A stretch of 64,000 bases of DNA from Paenibacillus planticolens (GCF_013141725.1 NZ_WHNZ01000012.1:310001-374000); one strand, 5' to 3'. Numbered from the stretch's first letter, positions 1 through 9,418 are shown. Notes: a model not told the origin generated them from the sequence alone. Translations and numbers: made by a program.

Positions 1-109
1 CGCGAATCCAGCCTTGCGTACGCGTTCTCGCATACGAAATCAACAATGAAGCGACAACCATCAGGCCAATCGCCACAAAAGACGCCCACATTTTGTCCAA
101 ACTTGACAT
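1..109 (-). CDS. DUF2768 (YphE-like) small membrane protein, 5' part only
   Basis: The N-terminal 36 residues (MSSLDKMWASFVAIGLM...) read leftwards from an ATG and run off the window edge. They form one hydrophobic segment followed by Arg-rich residues, as in the short YphE/DUF2768 proteins found near gpsA and spoIVA in Bacillus. An AAGGAG ribosome binding site precedes the ATG. The family has no established biochemical role that I know of. The assignment rests on the visible sequence plus conserved position beside gpsA; the C-terminus is not visible. Confidence 0.6.
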   Translation of the reverse strand, partial: MSSLDKMWASFVAIGLMVVASLLISYARTRTQGWIR

Positions 110-172
110 ATTTTTAACTCCTTATGTATATATCTTTAAAATTAATCACCAGTAAGTATAGCATAGGATGAG

Positions 173-210
173 AAAAAAAGCATAAAGGGCAGCAAGCTCC
201 CCTTCATGCT
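173..210 (-). terminator. Rho-independent terminator after spoVIF
   Basis: On the minus strand a hairpin (AGCATGAAGGG pairing with CCCTTTATGCT, loop around GAGCTTGCTG) is followed by a run of seven T. It starts just after the spoVIF stop codon. Confidence 0.8.
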
Positions 211-212
211 TT

Positions 213-494
213 TTATTTTTTGCCCATCATCATGTTCATAAGCTGCTGCATGTTATTGGTGTCCAGTTTCGAGCTTTTAACAGCCTGGATGATATCGTTG
301 ACCGTTTCTTCGGATACCTTCACATTTACTAGCCCGGAGACTTGTTTGATCAGCTGACGAAGCTGAGTCTCACTTTGCAGTGTAGAAGGTTTAACACCGC
401 TGGCAATTCTCTCAATATCTTTAGGTGTAACGGATTTACCCGTTTTTTTCTTTACCACATTCAATACGTCCTTGGACATATCTTTGTTTGCCAA
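213..494 (-). CDS. spoVIF: Stage VI sporulation protein F (SpoVIF family)
   Basis: A 93-residue soluble, Lys-rich protein without a signal peptide or membrane segment. The core KDVLNVVKKKTGKSVTPKDI followed by an IASGVKP motif and a C-terminal NMMMGKK tail matches the SpoVIF (YjcC) family, which in B. subtilis is needed for spore coat assembly and resistance late in sporulation. The start is TTG, chosen because GGAGG lies eight bases upstream. It sits between the DUF2768 gene and gpsA and ends at a strong terminator. The family call comes from residue pattern; the coat role is inferred from the family. Confidence 0.75.
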   Translation of the reverse strand: MANKDMSKDVLNVVKKKTGKSVTPKDIERIASGVKPSTLQSETQLRQLIKQVSGLVNVKVSEETVNDIIQAVKSSKLDTNNMQQLMNMMMGKK

Positions 495-572
495 ATGCGC
501 CGCCTCCCATACCTGATATAAACTAAAAAGCTTATACGGTATAGTATGAATGCGGCTAGAATGTGGTGTAGG

Positions 573-1616
573 CTACTTCAGCACATTTGTAACGGCACCT
601 GTAGCCACTTCTTCGATCTCGTGAGTTCTGACGCGTCCCATAAGGTCCTGAGCGGCAATCTGAGGCGATTTCCCATCGAAAAGCACCTTATACAGCTCAT
701 CGGTAATCGGCATCGTCACTTCATATCGGCGCGATAATTCGTAAGCGGCTTTCGTCGTTTTCACGCCTTCGACGACCATCCCCATCTCTTGAAGCACTTC
801 TTCCAGCGGAGTGCCCTTCGCGAGTTTATTGCCGGCACGCCAATTTCGACTATGTTGACTTGTACATGTCACAATCAGATCGCCAATTCCGGCTAATCCG
901 GCAAAAGTCAATGGACTAGCCCCCATACTAGCGCCTAAGCGTGCGATCTCTGCCAGTCCTCTCGTGAGAAGCGCAGCTTTTGCATTATCGCCAAAGCCAA
1001 GACCGTCTGTCAGTCCTGCACCGAGCGCGATGATGTTTTTGAGGGCACCGCCAACTTCGACACCGGCAACATCCGGGTTCGTATATACACGGAAATAGGA
1101 GTTAATCATTAAATCCTGTGCAGCCTCTGCCGCCTCAAGGTCTTGTGCCGCGACAACGACCGTTGTCGGACATTTCCGGATTACTTCTTCGGCATGGCTA
1201 GGACCCGAGAGCACTACAAACCTACTCGCATCCGCTTCCGGCAGCTCATCTGCCAGAACTTCCGTCATTCGTTTGAGGGTTCCGGTTTCAAACCCTTTGG
1301 TTGCATGAATAACCAAAGCATCCTTTTTCAAATAAGGTCGCATGAGAGCCGCTACCTCACGCATCCCGGATGAAGGGACGACCATAATGATCGCGTCTGC
1401 CCCTTCAACCGCCTCCTGCAGCGAGTTTGTCGCCACAATGAGCGGCGATAGTTCCACATCTTGGAGAAAACGGCTGTTCCGGTGCTGTTCGTTGATCTCT
1501 TGCACTTGCGACGCATTGCGGGACCATAACAGCACCTGCTTCCCATTATCCGCCAGTACCGAGGCGAGTGCCGTTCCCCAGCTGCCGGCTACCAGAACCG
1601 ATACTTTATTTGACAT
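573..1616 (-). CDS. gpsA: Glycerol-3-phosphate dehydrogenase [NAD(P)+]
   Basis: Reduces dihydroxyacetone phosphate to sn-glycerol-3-phosphate in the cytosol, supplying the phospholipid backbone. The 347 residues have the usual length. The N-terminal Rossmann motif is at residues 9-14, SGPSHAEEV is near 138, and the ALKN motif with the expected catalytic Lys193 is followed by the NAKAALLTRG segment. Oddly, the first glycine of the GxGxWG dinucleotide motif is Val (VAGSWG). It is followed within 40 bp by plsY on the minus-strand reading order der-plsY-gpsA, so the cluster links glycerol phosphate production to its first acylation. Confidence 0.97.
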   Translation of the reverse strand: MSNKVSVLVAGSWGTALASVLADNGKQVLLWSRNASQVQEINEQHRNSRFLQDVELSPLIVATNSLQEAVEGADAIIMVVPSSGMREVAALMRPYLKKDALVIHATKGFETGTLKRMTEVLADELPEADASRFVVLSGPSHAEEVIRKCPTTVVVAAQDLEAAEAAQDLMINSYFRVYTNPDVAGVEVGGALKNIIALGAGLTDGLGFGDNAKAALLTRGLAEIARLGASMGASPLTFAGLAGIGDLIVTCTSQHSRNWRAGNKLAKGTPLEEVLQEMGMVVEGVKTTKAAYELSRRYEVTMPITDELYKVLFDGKSPQIAAQDLMGRVRTHEIEEVATGAVTNVLK

Positions 1617-1653
1617 GGTTACCTCCTAAACGTTTGGCATGGGACAAATCGGG

Positions 1654-2262
1654 CTATGCCCTTTTTTGCCCCAGCTTGTTCTCTTTTCCCTGGATCAGCT
1701 TCACAATATTCGTACGGTGCCTCATAAAGGCAAACGCGCACAGCAAAATGCTAATCCACAAAACAGGTAAAGGCCGATCCATTCCCCAAATAAGAAAAGG
1801 TAAAAGTGCGGTTAACACAAGGGAACCGAGCGATACAAACCGAGTTATGGCAATAATGGCGATGGCAGTCAGTCCTGCGATTAACGTTGGGATGAAGCAC
1901 AGCGTGGCCATTACGCCGATCGTAGTGGCAATGCCTTTGCCGCCACGGAAACCGTAATACACCGGCCAATTGTGTCCAATGATGGCAGCAAGTCCGCATA
2001 GTACGCAAACCCAGATGTCATCGGGACCGGGAGCTGCCCAGATGCCGAGGCAAACGGCAGCGACTCCCTTCAAGCCATCCAAGATCAGTACGAGGATGGC
2101 CGGGCCCTTGCCCAGAACGCGGAGCGTATTGGTCGCCCCCGCATTGCCGCTGCCGTGTTTGCGGATATCGATGCCTTTGAACCATTTTCCAAATAAATAA
2201 CTAAAGCTTATGGCCCCTAATAAATAACCCGCTATGATTGTTATTATGGAAATTGAAAGCAA
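1654..2262 (-). CDS. plsY: Acyl-phosphate:glycerol-3-phosphate acyltransferase PlsY
   Basis: An integral membrane enzyme that transfers an acyl chain from acyl phosphate to glycerol-3-phosphate, the first step of phospholipid synthesis. The 202 residues contain about five hydrophobic segments and the conserved cytosolic motifs: GSGNAGATNTLRVLGK (about 37-52), GHNWPVYYGFRGGKGIAT (about 96-113) and a C-terminal RHRTNIVKL segment. The start is TTG with AAGGAG ten bases upstream. It lies between der and gpsA; gpsA makes its substrate, so the two act in sequence. Confidence 0.95.
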   Translation of the reverse strand: MLSISIITIIAGYLLGAISFSYLFGKWFKGIDIRKHGSGNAGATNTLRVLGKGPAILVLILDGLKGVAAVCLGIWAAPGPDDIWVCVLCGLAAIIGHNWPVYYGFRGGKGIATTIGVMATLCFIPTLIAGLTAIAIIAITRFVSLGSLVLTALLPFLIWGMDRPLPVLWISILLCAFAFMRHRTNIVKLIQGKENKLGQKRA

Positions 2263-2276
2263 GCTGCAACATCTCC

Positions 2277-3602
2277 TTATTCTTTGTCCGAAGTCTTTCT
2301 GCGGCTTAAGATACGAATCGGGGTTCCTTCAAAACCGAAGGCTGCACGAATCTTATTATCCAAATACCGTTCATATGAAAAGTGCATGAGCTCAGGCTCA
2401 TTCACAAAGAGCACAAAGACAGGAGGCTTCACCGCAACTTGCGTGACGTAGTTAATCCGCAGGCGCTTGCCTTTATCCGTCGGAGGCGGATTGTAAGCTA
2501 CCGCATCGGAAATAACATCATTCAACACATGCGTTTGAACACGAAGGGCATGATTCTCTGCCACTTGAACGACAACCGGCAACAGCTTATGCAAGCGCTG
2601 CGTTGTTTTCGCCGATACAAAGACAATCGGAGCGTAGCTCAAGAACAAGAAATGATCACGGATCGTCTGTGTAAAATGCTGCATGGTCTTATCGTCTTTC
2701 TCCACGATATCCCATTTATTTACGACAATGACAACCGCTTTTCCTGCTTCATGCGCATAGCCCGCAATGTGCTTGTCCTGATCAATAATGCCTTCTTGAC
2801 CATCGATAACAACGAGCACAACGTCTGCGCGTTCTATCGCTTTCATCGCGCGCATCACGCTATATTTCTCCGTGTTCTCGTAAACTTTGCCTCTCTTCCG
2901 CATACCAGCGGTATCGATGATGACAAACTTTTGATCGTCGCGCTCAAATGGCGTATCAATCGCATCGCGCGTCGTGCCGGCAACATCGCTTACAATAACC
3001 CGCTCTTCTCCGAGAATCGCATTCGTCATGGACGACTTGCCGACATTCGGACGGCCGATCAGAGCAAATTTAATGACTTCATCTCCGTATTCATCGTCCT
3101 TCTTGTCAGGGAAAAGCCCGCACACAACTTCTAGCAAATCTCCGATTCCGATACCATGAGACCCTGAAATGCCAACTGGATCTCCAAATCCTAAAGAATA
3201 GAACTCATAGATATCATCTTGACGCGCCAGGTTATCTACTTTGTTTACCGCAAGCACGACCGGCTTCTTAGAACGGAACAGCAGTTGAGCCACTTCTTCG
3301 TCCGACGGGGTTACTCCCGCTTTGGCATCTACCATGAAAACAATAACATCCGCCTCTTCGATCGCAAGCTCGGCCTGCACACGAACGGATTTGAGGATGG
3401 CATCCTCACCGTCAATTTCAATACCGCCTGTATCAATCACGCTGAATGACGTATTCAGCCATTCTCCCACACCATAGAGTCGATCACGTGTTACACCCGG
3501 TTTATCTTCCACAATCGCCATACGATCGCCAACGATCCGATTGAAAATAGTGGATTTGCCGACATTCGGTCGGCCGACAATTGCAAGTACTGGTCTAGCC
3601 AA
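2277..3602 (-). CDS. der: Ribosome assembly GTPase Der (EngA)
   Basis: An essential double GTPase needed for maturation of the 50S ribosomal subunit. It has two G domains, each with a P-loop (GRPNVGKST near residue 11 and GRPNVGKSS near 183), DTGG/DTAG switch II motifs, and NKVD and NKWD base-recognition motifs, then a C-terminal KH-like domain from about 355. The 441-residue length is normal. The start is TTG; AGGAGG lies 12 bases upstream and no in-frame ATG fits better. It heads the der-plsY-gpsA run. Confidence 0.97.
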   Translation of the reverse strand: MARPVLAIVGRPNVGKSTIFNRIVGDRMAIVEDKPGVTRDRLYGVGEWLNTSFSVIDTGGIEIDGEDAILKSVRVQAELAIEEADVIVFMVDAKAGVTPSDEEVAQLLFRSKKPVVLAVNKVDNLARQDDIYEFYSLGFGDPVGISGSHGIGIGDLLEVVCGLFPDKKDDEYGDEVIKFALIGRPNVGKSSMTNAILGEERVIVSDVAGTTRDAIDTPFERDDQKFVIIDTAGMRKRGKVYENTEKYSVMRAMKAIERADVVLVVIDGQEGIIDQDKHIAGYAHEAGKAVVIVVNKWDIVEKDDKTMQHFTQTIRDHFLFLSYAPIVFVSAKTTQRLHKLLPVVVQVAENHALRVQTHVLNDVISDAVAYNPPPTDKGKRLRINYVTQVAVKPPVFVLFVNEPELMHFSYERYLDNKIRAAFGFEGTPIRILSRRKTSDKE

Positions 3603-3732
3603 TTCTCATTCACTCCTCCTGATTCCATGATCAGCCATGGAAAAATACGCAACTTACATCATAACAAAAAAGACACGGATTGGCTAATCTCTTTTGAGAC
3701 TTTGCCAAATTGATCGCTGCATACCCACCGCA

Positions 3733-3912
3733 CTAGGTATGTTTGACCAAAATCATCGTGCCATTTTTCAAATCATGCGCGTTCGCATCCAATATCTTTT
3801 CCAAGGAAAAAGAAACTTTTTGCAGATCCTCTTCCTGATCCACGACAAAAATTGGAGCGCCGCCGCCAACCCGTTCCTTCGTCATTGTCACGACAGCAAC
3901 GATTTGCGTCAT
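3733..3912 (-). CDS. Capping complex subunit for YIEGIA
   Basis: A 59-residue protein starting MTQIVAVVTMTKERVGGGAP and ending at a conserved-looking MILVKHT. The open frame extends upstream, but this ATG follows an AAAGGAGGC site at good spacing, and the longer version would overlap the upstream gene. I recognise it as the small partner annotated in Paenibacillus genomes as the capping complex subunit for YIEGIA. It begins one base past the end of the YIEGIA gene, which suggests translational coupling and a joint complex. Molecular function is unknown; the name is family recognition. Confidence 0.7.
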   Translation of the reverse strand: MTQIVAVVTMTKERVGGGAPIFVVDQEEDLQKVSFSLEKILDANAHDLKNGTMILVKHT

Positions 3913-3913
3913 T

Positions 3914-4819
3914 TTAAGCCTCCTTTTCTTTATTGACAGCTGCCTCGGACGGCATGCGTACAGCACTTTCCAGTACAGGAATTCGATGCAGGCCGACAAA
4001 CGTCTTATTCGCATCCTTCTCTTGAGGCAGGAGAAGCAATCCAAGCGTTCCGGTGTTCATATCCAGCTTGGCCATTGGCCTCAACGAGGGCTCGCCATCA
4101 TCTCGGTACACGCCAAATAACGTAGAGATATCATGAAGAATAGCCTGTCTTTGGCCCAGATTTGCCAAGGTTACGCGAACGTTGCGATTTTTCGGTTTAA
4201 CCAGAAAACCAATGCCATGCTCTTGAATCTTGCTGCGGGTGTCTTCCAGCCCCACATTCATGATATAGATGTGACCGACAAACAGATCAGGTCCTTCCAT
4301 CCGGATTGGTACGAGTTCTATCTCCGCGATATCCCCCAACTTTTTGCCTGATTTAAAAAAGTTGGCAATCCAAATGGAAATAATTCCGGCTAAAGCCCCC
4401 CAGTACCAAGCGAATAAAATACTAAATAGAGAAGCAAGGAAGGACGTGAATATGACGAGGTAATTTCTCCCCTCGAATACCATGGCGATGCCTTCGATAT
4501 AAGCCGCTCCTCTGGGAACAAGCTCCAGCTCATCAACCTTCGTTAAGCTTTGTCTTTCCATATTGCGAACATCCCGAAACTGCTGCGCGGCCAACGATAA
4601 AAACGTAACCGCCGTATAGTTTTTTTCAAGCAAAGCAGGCACAGCTACCGCCCCCAAGCCGGCGGCAATGACGCCAAGGGAAATATGTATGATTTTTCCA
4701 TGCGGGTAAGTCGGGTATTGCCTGTAGTCTGTCCTGAGCATATTGAGCCGCGCTGCTATCCCAAAAACAACACCTACGACGATACCTATCGTATACCGGT
4801 GCGAATACAACCAGTCCAT
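3914..4819 (-). CDS. YIEGIA family membrane protein
   Basis: A 301-residue protein with a hydrophobic N-terminal segment (about 9-25), further membrane segments near 45-65 and 110-150, and a soluble C-terminal half. It carries the signature GAAYIEGIAMVFEGRNY (about 100-116). I chose the ATG at 4819 because it overlaps the upstream stop codon (TAATG) and follows GGAG; a TTG 54 bases upstream has no ribosome binding site. It occupies the position of B. subtilis yphB (seaA), between yphA-like and der genes. Its function is not known; association with spore formation is inferred from its occurrence in spore formers. Confidence 0.75.
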   Translation of the reverse strand: MDWLYSHRYTIGIVVGVVFGIAARLNMLRTDYRQYPTYPHGKIIHISLGVIAAGLGAVAVPALLEKNYTAVTFLSLAAQQFRDVRNMERQSLTKVDELELVPRGAAYIEGIAMVFEGRNYLVIFTSFLASLFSILFAWYWGALAGIISIWIANFFKSGKKLGDIAEIELVPIRMEGPDLFVGHIYIMNVGLEDTRSKIQEHGIGFLVKPKNRNVRVTLANLGQRQAILHDISTLFGVYRDDGEPSLRPMAKLDMNTGTLGLLLLPQEKDANKTFVGLHRIPVLESAVRMPSEAAVNKEKEA

Positions 4820-5445
4820 TACTTTCTCCAGCCTCCTTTTCGCTCCATCCAGCTGCGTATCAGGCTTCGACAACCGTTATAAGCCGATTGCAGAATAATC
4901 GTCATCGTTCGAGCCGTGAAGACAGAAAGCCACCATTGGTCTTGAAATGTCGAATGCCCGAGATGATGGTAGCCGGCTACGGGATGAATGCCCGCCAAAT
5001 ACATATCGCCAAGCAAGTAGCCGATCGAAATCGCGGCAATTTGCTCCAAAGCATTCCGCTGCAATAGAACGGCCAGAATGGCGAGCAGTATGGCAACATC
5101 CCAATCTGAATTCCGCACAATGAGAATCGGATCCATCTCCAGCAGCTGCTGCAGCAAGAAATGAAGCGAACCCAGCAGAAGCCCGATCGAAAGCAAATGA
5201 AGCTTATGTATGAAGCCTTGGGTTACGTGAAGAATAGCGATGCTCATGAGAAAAATAAGGACATAGACGAGTTGAATATGCACTTGTTTAATCGTTATGG
5301 AAAAGTTCGAACCTATCAACCACAGGGCAAAAAAAAGAAGCATGCCTTTATGCGATATACTTCTGATGTACAGTTCCTTCCATCCGCTGGCAAACAAGAT
5401 CAACGTGATGCAAAGGAGAATGAGAGACAAATAACCGGAGTTCAT
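4819..5445 (-). CDS. YphA-like multi-spanning membrane protein
   Basis: A 208-residue, very hydrophobic protein with about six membrane segments and a basic C-terminus (RSLIRSWMERKGGWRK). It lies between fni and the YIEGIA gene, the same place as yphA in B. subtilis, and its length (YphA is about 200 residues) fits. Its stop codon overlaps the start of the YIEGIA gene (TAATG), so the two are probably co-translated. No enzymatic motif is visible and no function is proposed. Confidence 0.65.
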   Translation of the reverse strand: MNSGYLSLILLCITLILFASGWKELYIRSISHKGMLLFFALWLIGSNFSITIKQVHIQLVYVLIFLMSIAILHVTQGFIHKLHLLSIGLLLGSLHFLLQQLLEMDPILIVRNSDWDVAILLAILAVLLQRNALEQIAAISIGYLLGDMYLAGIHPVAGYHHLGHSTFQDQWWLSVFTARTMTIILQSAYNGCRSLIRSWMERKGGWRK

Positions 5446-5573
5446 AATCTGACCACCCTAGGCTGCATAAGCTAGCTGATGACGCGAATCATCGCTTGCC
5501 TGCGGATCTTCAGGCTTCCGCTCTGTACTGATGAGGGAAGCACTACCTGATCCTTAGTATGGCAATCTTTCGA

Positions 5574-6632
5574 TTATTTACTCCGATTGGTTCTATCTGC
5601 GTATGAAGTTAAATTTATCCCGCGGGCGCGGCACCATTCTGCTGTTTCTCCCAGAATGACGACCGGGCATTGTCCTAATGCCTTTATCGTCGGGGCGCCT
5701 AACGCTGTCATAATTAAAATAAGTCCTTGATGAAGCTCGTCTGCAAAATGATGCATGCTTTCCGCGCCTTGCTCGCGCAGCACTCTCAAAAACGCTCCCG
5801 CCATACCGACGGCCGAGGCGCCAAGAACAAGCGCTTTGGCTGCTTCCAAAGCATTCGTAATGCCTCCCGAGGCGATCACTGCGCCTTGCTGATACACCGA
5901 CAACGACTCCAGCAGCGAGATGCTGGTCGGCGTGCCCCAATCGTTCAGCCACTCCATCGCGGCTGGACGTCTTGCATTCTCAATGGCGGCGAAATTCGTG
6001 CCGCCCGAGCCGCCGACATCCAGGATACGGACGCCAATCTCCTGCAATTGCTTGGCATTATCCTTCAGGATGCCGAAGCCGACTTCCTTGACGATGACCG
6101 GCACCTGAACATGCCGGACAATCGCTTCAATTCGTTTCAGCATGCCAACGAAGTTGCGATCCCCTTCCGGCATGATCAATTCCTGCATAACATTCAAATG
6201 TATTTGCAGTGCATTAGCTTCAATCATCTCTATTGCCCTAACCGCTTGATCCACGGTAGCCTCGCTGCCTAAATTCGCGAACACGATCCCTTTAGGGTTC
6301 TCGCGCCGCACAACTTGGTAACTTGATGCTACCTCGCTGTTCTTTATAGCAGACATTTGGGAGCCGACAGCCATCGCCATCCCCTTCTCCCGCGCCATAA
6401 TGGCTAGTTCGCGGTTGATGCTCTCTGTCTCCTGGGCGCCACCGGTCATGGCATTAATTAAAATCGGCGAGCTCATAATGAGATCGCCGATTTCAGTCGT
6501 TAATGACATATGATCCGTTGAAGTCTCAGGCAGACAGTTATGCACAAGCTTGATATCCGACAGCCCTTGCTGTCTAGATTGACCAAGCTCCAGCGCGTAA
6601 TGGACATGCTCCATTTTGCGTGAGATGCGCAT
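5574..6632 (-). CDS. fni: Type 2 isopentenyl-diphosphate delta-isomerase
   Basis: An FMN- and NADPH-dependent enzyme that interconverts isopentenyl and dimethylallyl diphosphate for isoprenoid synthesis. The 352 residues contain the N-terminal RKMEHV motif, INAMTGGA (about 76), DVGGSGGTNF (about 204) for phosphate and FMN binding, and the C-terminal ALGAPTIKAL segment. The ATG at 6632 is preferred over an upstream TTG because AGGAGG lies inside the longer version and is nine bases from this ATG. It lies just downstream of rpsA, as in B. subtilis. Confidence 0.93.
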   Translation of the reverse strand: MRISRKMEHVHYALELGQSRQQGLSDIKLVHNCLPETSTDHMSLTTEIGDLIMSSPILINAMTGGAQETESINRELAIMAREKGMAMAVGSQMSAIKNSEVASSYQVVRRENPKGIVFANLGSEATVDQAVRAIEMIEANALQIHLNVMQELIMPEGDRNFVGMLKRIEAIVRHVQVPVIVKEVGFGILKDNAKQLQEIGVRILDVGGSGGTNFAAIENARRPAAMEWLNDWGTPTSISLLESLSVYQQGAVIASGGITNALEAAKALVLGASAVGMAGAFLRVLREQGAESMHHFADELHQGLILIMTALGAPTIKALGQCPVVILGETAEWCRARGINLTSYADRTNRSK

Positions 6633-6663
6633 TCCTATGGTCCTCCTAAAATCCAAGTATCAA

Positions 6664-7971
6664 TTATTTTTTAAATTTGGAAAGTTTGTCGCCAAAACGC
6701 TCGCCAAGAGTCATGGATAGACCTTGGTTGCTTAAGGACACGTTCTCGTTGCCAGCGATCTCTTTTTGATGACTAGCGCTGTTACCGCGATCACGATCGC
6801 CTCTTGGTTGTCTTTCTCTTTCTGGCTTGCCAGCGGATGGAGCAGCTGCAGCAGGAGCTTCCGGAGCTTCTTCTGTTTCTTTGATGCTTAGGCTAACGCG
6901 TTTCTCGGACGCATTGATTTCCAAGATTTTCACTTGAACTTCTTGGCCTTCTTTCAATACTTCGTGAGGCGTGCCAATGTGACGGTGTGCAATTTGGGAA
7001 ATGTGCACAAGACCTTCAACACCAGGAGCTACTTCAACGAATGCGCCGAAAGCGGCAAGACGTTTCACTGTACCTGTTACGATATCGCCAGCTTTGAAAT
7101 CATTTTCCACATTGGACCATGGGCCTGCTTGTGTAGCCTTGATGCTAAGGCTGATTTTATCGTTGGAAGGATCAAGTTTAAGGATTTGCACTTTCACTTT
7201 GTCGCCTTCTTTGACAACGTCGGAAGCTTGCTCAACATGGTGCCAAGCCAGCTCGGAAATGTGCACAAGGCCATCGATACCGCCGATGTCAATGAACGCG
7301 CCGAATTGTGTCAAGCGTTGAACCGTACCGTCAAGTACTTGTCCTACTTGCAGACCTTCGATGATTTTCTTTTTGTTCGCTTCGAACTCTTCATCCAATA
7401 CATCTTTTTGGGAAAGGATGACTTTGTTTTTCTCGCGATCGATTTCTTTCACACGAAGACGCAATGTGCGGCCTTTGTAAGAAGAGAAGTCTTCAACGAA
7501 TTGACGCTCAACCATGGATGCCGGTACGAAACCGCGCACGCCGATATCAACAACCAAACCGCCTTTGACAACTTCAGCTACGGAAGCTTCGATAATTTCT
7601 TTGCTTTCCAGTTGACCTTGCAGGGTTTCCCATGCTTTCTCGCTATCCACAACACGCTTGGATAGTACCAAAGTTTCTTTGGCATCGTTGATAGAAACAA
7701 CTTTCAATTCTACTTCTTGTCCAAGCTGAACTGCTTGACCCGCATCGTCTAAGCTAACGGAAGACAATTCGCGCACCGGGATGACACCATCGTATTTGTA
7801 ACCGATATCCACGAAGGCTTGATCTGCATCTACCTTAACGATTTTGCCTTTTACGGTAGCGCCTTTCTTCAGCACAGCAACATTGTTCATGGCATGCTCC
7901 GCTTCTGCTTGCGATACGGCTGTTTCTTGAGCTTCTTGCGTTTGATCTTGAACTTTTACTTCATCTGACAT
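6664..7971 (-). CDS. rpsA: 30S ribosomal protein S1 homologue
   Basis: A 435-residue RNA-binding protein with four S1 domains (about 37-106, 122-190, 208-275, 293-362), the shorter Firmicute arrangement rather than the six of E. coli S1. The third and fourth repeats carry the strong DGLVHISEL and EGLVHISQI signatures. The C-terminal 70 residues are low-complexity, rich in Pro, Ala, Arg and Gly. It likely aids translation initiation on structured mRNA, although S1 in low-GC Firmicutes is not always firmly ribosome-bound. The plsC-cmk pair lies upstream, as in B. subtilis. Confidence 0.95.
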   Translation of the reverse strand: MSDEVKVQDQTQEAQETAVSQAEAEHAMNNVAVLKKGATVKGKIVKVDADQAFVDIGYKYDGVIPVRELSSVSLDDAGQAVQLGQEVELKVVSINDAKETLVLSKRVVDSEKAWETLQGQLESKEIIEASVAEVVKGGLVVDIGVRGFVPASMVERQFVEDFSSYKGRTLRLRVKEIDREKNKVILSQKDVLDEEFEANKKKIIEGLQVGQVLDGTVQRLTQFGAFIDIGGIDGLVHISELAWHHVEQASDVVKEGDKVKVQILKLDPSNDKISLSIKATQAGPWSNVENDFKAGDIVTGTVKRLAAFGAFVEVAPGVEGLVHISQIAHRHIGTPHEVLKEGQEVQVKILEINASEKRVSLSIKETEEAPEAPAAAAPSAGKPERERQPRGDRDRGNSASHQKEIAGNENVSLSNQGLSMTLGERFGDKLSKFKK

Positions 7972-8120
7972 GAGATTAGCCTCCTCTAATTACAACCAAC
8001 AAGAAATAATTTATAAGTCACAAAGCAGTATGTAAGCTTCTACTCTGTTTCAAACAAAACAATAGTATCATTCGCTTTAAAGATAGTATAATTCCAAGCT
8101 TTCATTTCCATACATTTGGC

Positions 8121-8702
8121 TTATGTCTTGCTATATGTACGGTGCAAGCGGCGAATTTCTTTCATAATGGCTTCAGTCGCAAGCTCCAAATCTTCGGAAC
8201 TGGCTCCCGCATAAGCGCTAAGATCAAGCGGTTTGCCATACACGATGGTCATGCGGCGGAATAAGGAATAATTGCCGACAATCGCAACGGGCACGACCGC
8301 AGCGCCGGATTTCAATGCAAGCGAGGCAGCGCCCTTCTTGCCCATTCCCCCCGCGTTATTGCGCGAACCCTCCGGGAAAACGCCTAACATATTCCCGTCA
8401 CGGAGCAATTGCACCGCCAGACGGATTGAATCTCTGCTCACGCCTCCGCGTTTGACGGGAAAGGCGCCTACTTTCGAAATGACAGAGCCCAAAACAGGAA
8501 TATTAAACAGCTCTGCTTTCGCCATAAAGTGTACCATACGTTTAAGCGGAGTTCCTAATAATGGCGGATCCAATAAACTTGTATGATTGCCGCATAGCAC
8601 TACTGCGCCATGTTTAGGGACATTCTCCATGCCGATGGCACGCATTCGGAAAAATAAGGTGAAAAAGCAGCGAAACAAGGCCCTGCCGATGCGATACAGC
8701 AT
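8121..8702 (-). CDS. plsC: 1-acyl-sn-glycerol-3-phosphate acyltransferase
   Basis: Acylates lysophosphatidic acid to phosphatidic acid at the membrane. The 193 residues contain the catalytic HX4D motif (HTSLLD, about 40), the FPEGSRNNAG substrate motif (about 117) and the PVAIVGNYS segment. A longer frame begins inside cmk; the ATG at 8702 is chosen because GGAGG lies nine bases upstream and it follows the cmk stop codon by one base. It forms a cmk-plsC pair and supplies the step after PlsY, encoded 6 kb away. Confidence 0.93.
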   Translation of the reverse strand: MLYRIGRALFRCFFTLFFRMRAIGMENVPKHGAVVLCGNHTSLLDPPLLGTPLKRMVHFMAKAELFNIPVLGSVISKVGAFPVKRGGVSRDSIRLAVQLLRDGNMLGVFPEGSRNNAGGMGKKGAASLALKSGAAVVPVAIVGNYSLFRRMTIVYGKPLDLSAYAGASSEDLELATEAIMKEIRRLHRTYSKT

Positions 8703-8703
8703 C

Positions 8704-9387
8704 TTATTTGCCACCTCCGACTTTGTTTTTACAAAGCCCAAGTATCTCGTCAACAACTTCTTCGATCGTCATAGAGGTACTGTCCATTAACACAGCGTCA
8801 TGAGCGCGCCTGAGCGGAGAAATCTCTCGATTCTGGTCCAACTGGTCCCTGCGGGCGATGTCCTGTTCAAGCTCGGAGAGTGTCAGCGTACAAGTACCGT
8901 TGTTCTGCATCTCCTTGAAACGCCGTTCTGCACGTTCTTTCACACTTGCTGTCAGGAACACCTTGATTTCTGCATCCGGCATGACATGGGTGCCAATATC
9001 TCGGCCATCCATGACGACACCTTTGGATATCGCCATTTGTTTCTGAAGCGCGACCAGCAGCTGGCGTATCGCGCCATAACTAGCGATTTGGGAAACATGG
9101 TCTGTAATCGCTGTGGTACGAATAGCTTTCGTCACATCGACACCATCAACGTAAACCTGTTGCCCTTCTTCTCCAGGTACGAGCTCAATTTGCATACGTT
9201 CCGCCAAAGCAGCCACTTCTGTTTCTTGATCAGGTAGCAGCCCCTCTTGCTGTACTTTCCATGTTACTGCCCTATACATGGCTCCTGTATCCACGTAAAT
9301 GAATCCAAGTGCTCCGGCTACAAGCCGAGCGATGGTACTTTTACCGGCTCCAGCAGGTCCATCAATGGCAATATTGAACTTATCCAA
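8704..9387 (-). CDS. cmk: Cytidylate kinase
   Basis: Phosphorylates CMP and dCMP to the diphosphates using ATP. The 227 residues show the P-loop GPAGAGKST (8-16), the DTGAMYRAVT CMP-site motif, the MDGRDIGTHVMPDA segment and a lid region with RRDQLDQNR. The start is TTG with GGGAGG nine bases upstream. It follows a hairpin terminator and precedes plsC by one base, so cmk-plsC is probably a two-gene transcript that may continue to rpsA. Confidence 0.96.
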   Translation of the reverse strand: MDKFNIAIDGPAGAGKSTIARLVAGALGFIYVDTGAMYRAVTWKVQQEGLLPDQETEVAALAERMQIELVPGEEGQQVYVDGVDVTKAIRTTAITDHVSQIASYGAIRQLLVALQKQMAISKGVVMDGRDIGTHVMPDAEIKVFLTASVKERAERRFKEMQNNGTCTLTLSELEQDIARRDQLDQNREISPLRRAHDAVLMDSTSMTIEEVVDEILGLCKNKVGGGK

Positions 9388-9418
9388 GCTGCTGTTCCTC
9401 CCAACGATACCTTACGAA

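Noticed and set aside
2382..3134. A 250-codon open frame on the plus strand antisense to der
   Set aside because: It covers conserved Der coding sequence, has no ribosome binding site and reads as composition-driven Arg/His/Asn-rich protein.
6934..7665. A 243-codon open frame on the plus strand antisense to rpsA
   Set aside because: It mirrors the four S1 repeats; it is a shadow of the repeated coding sequence.
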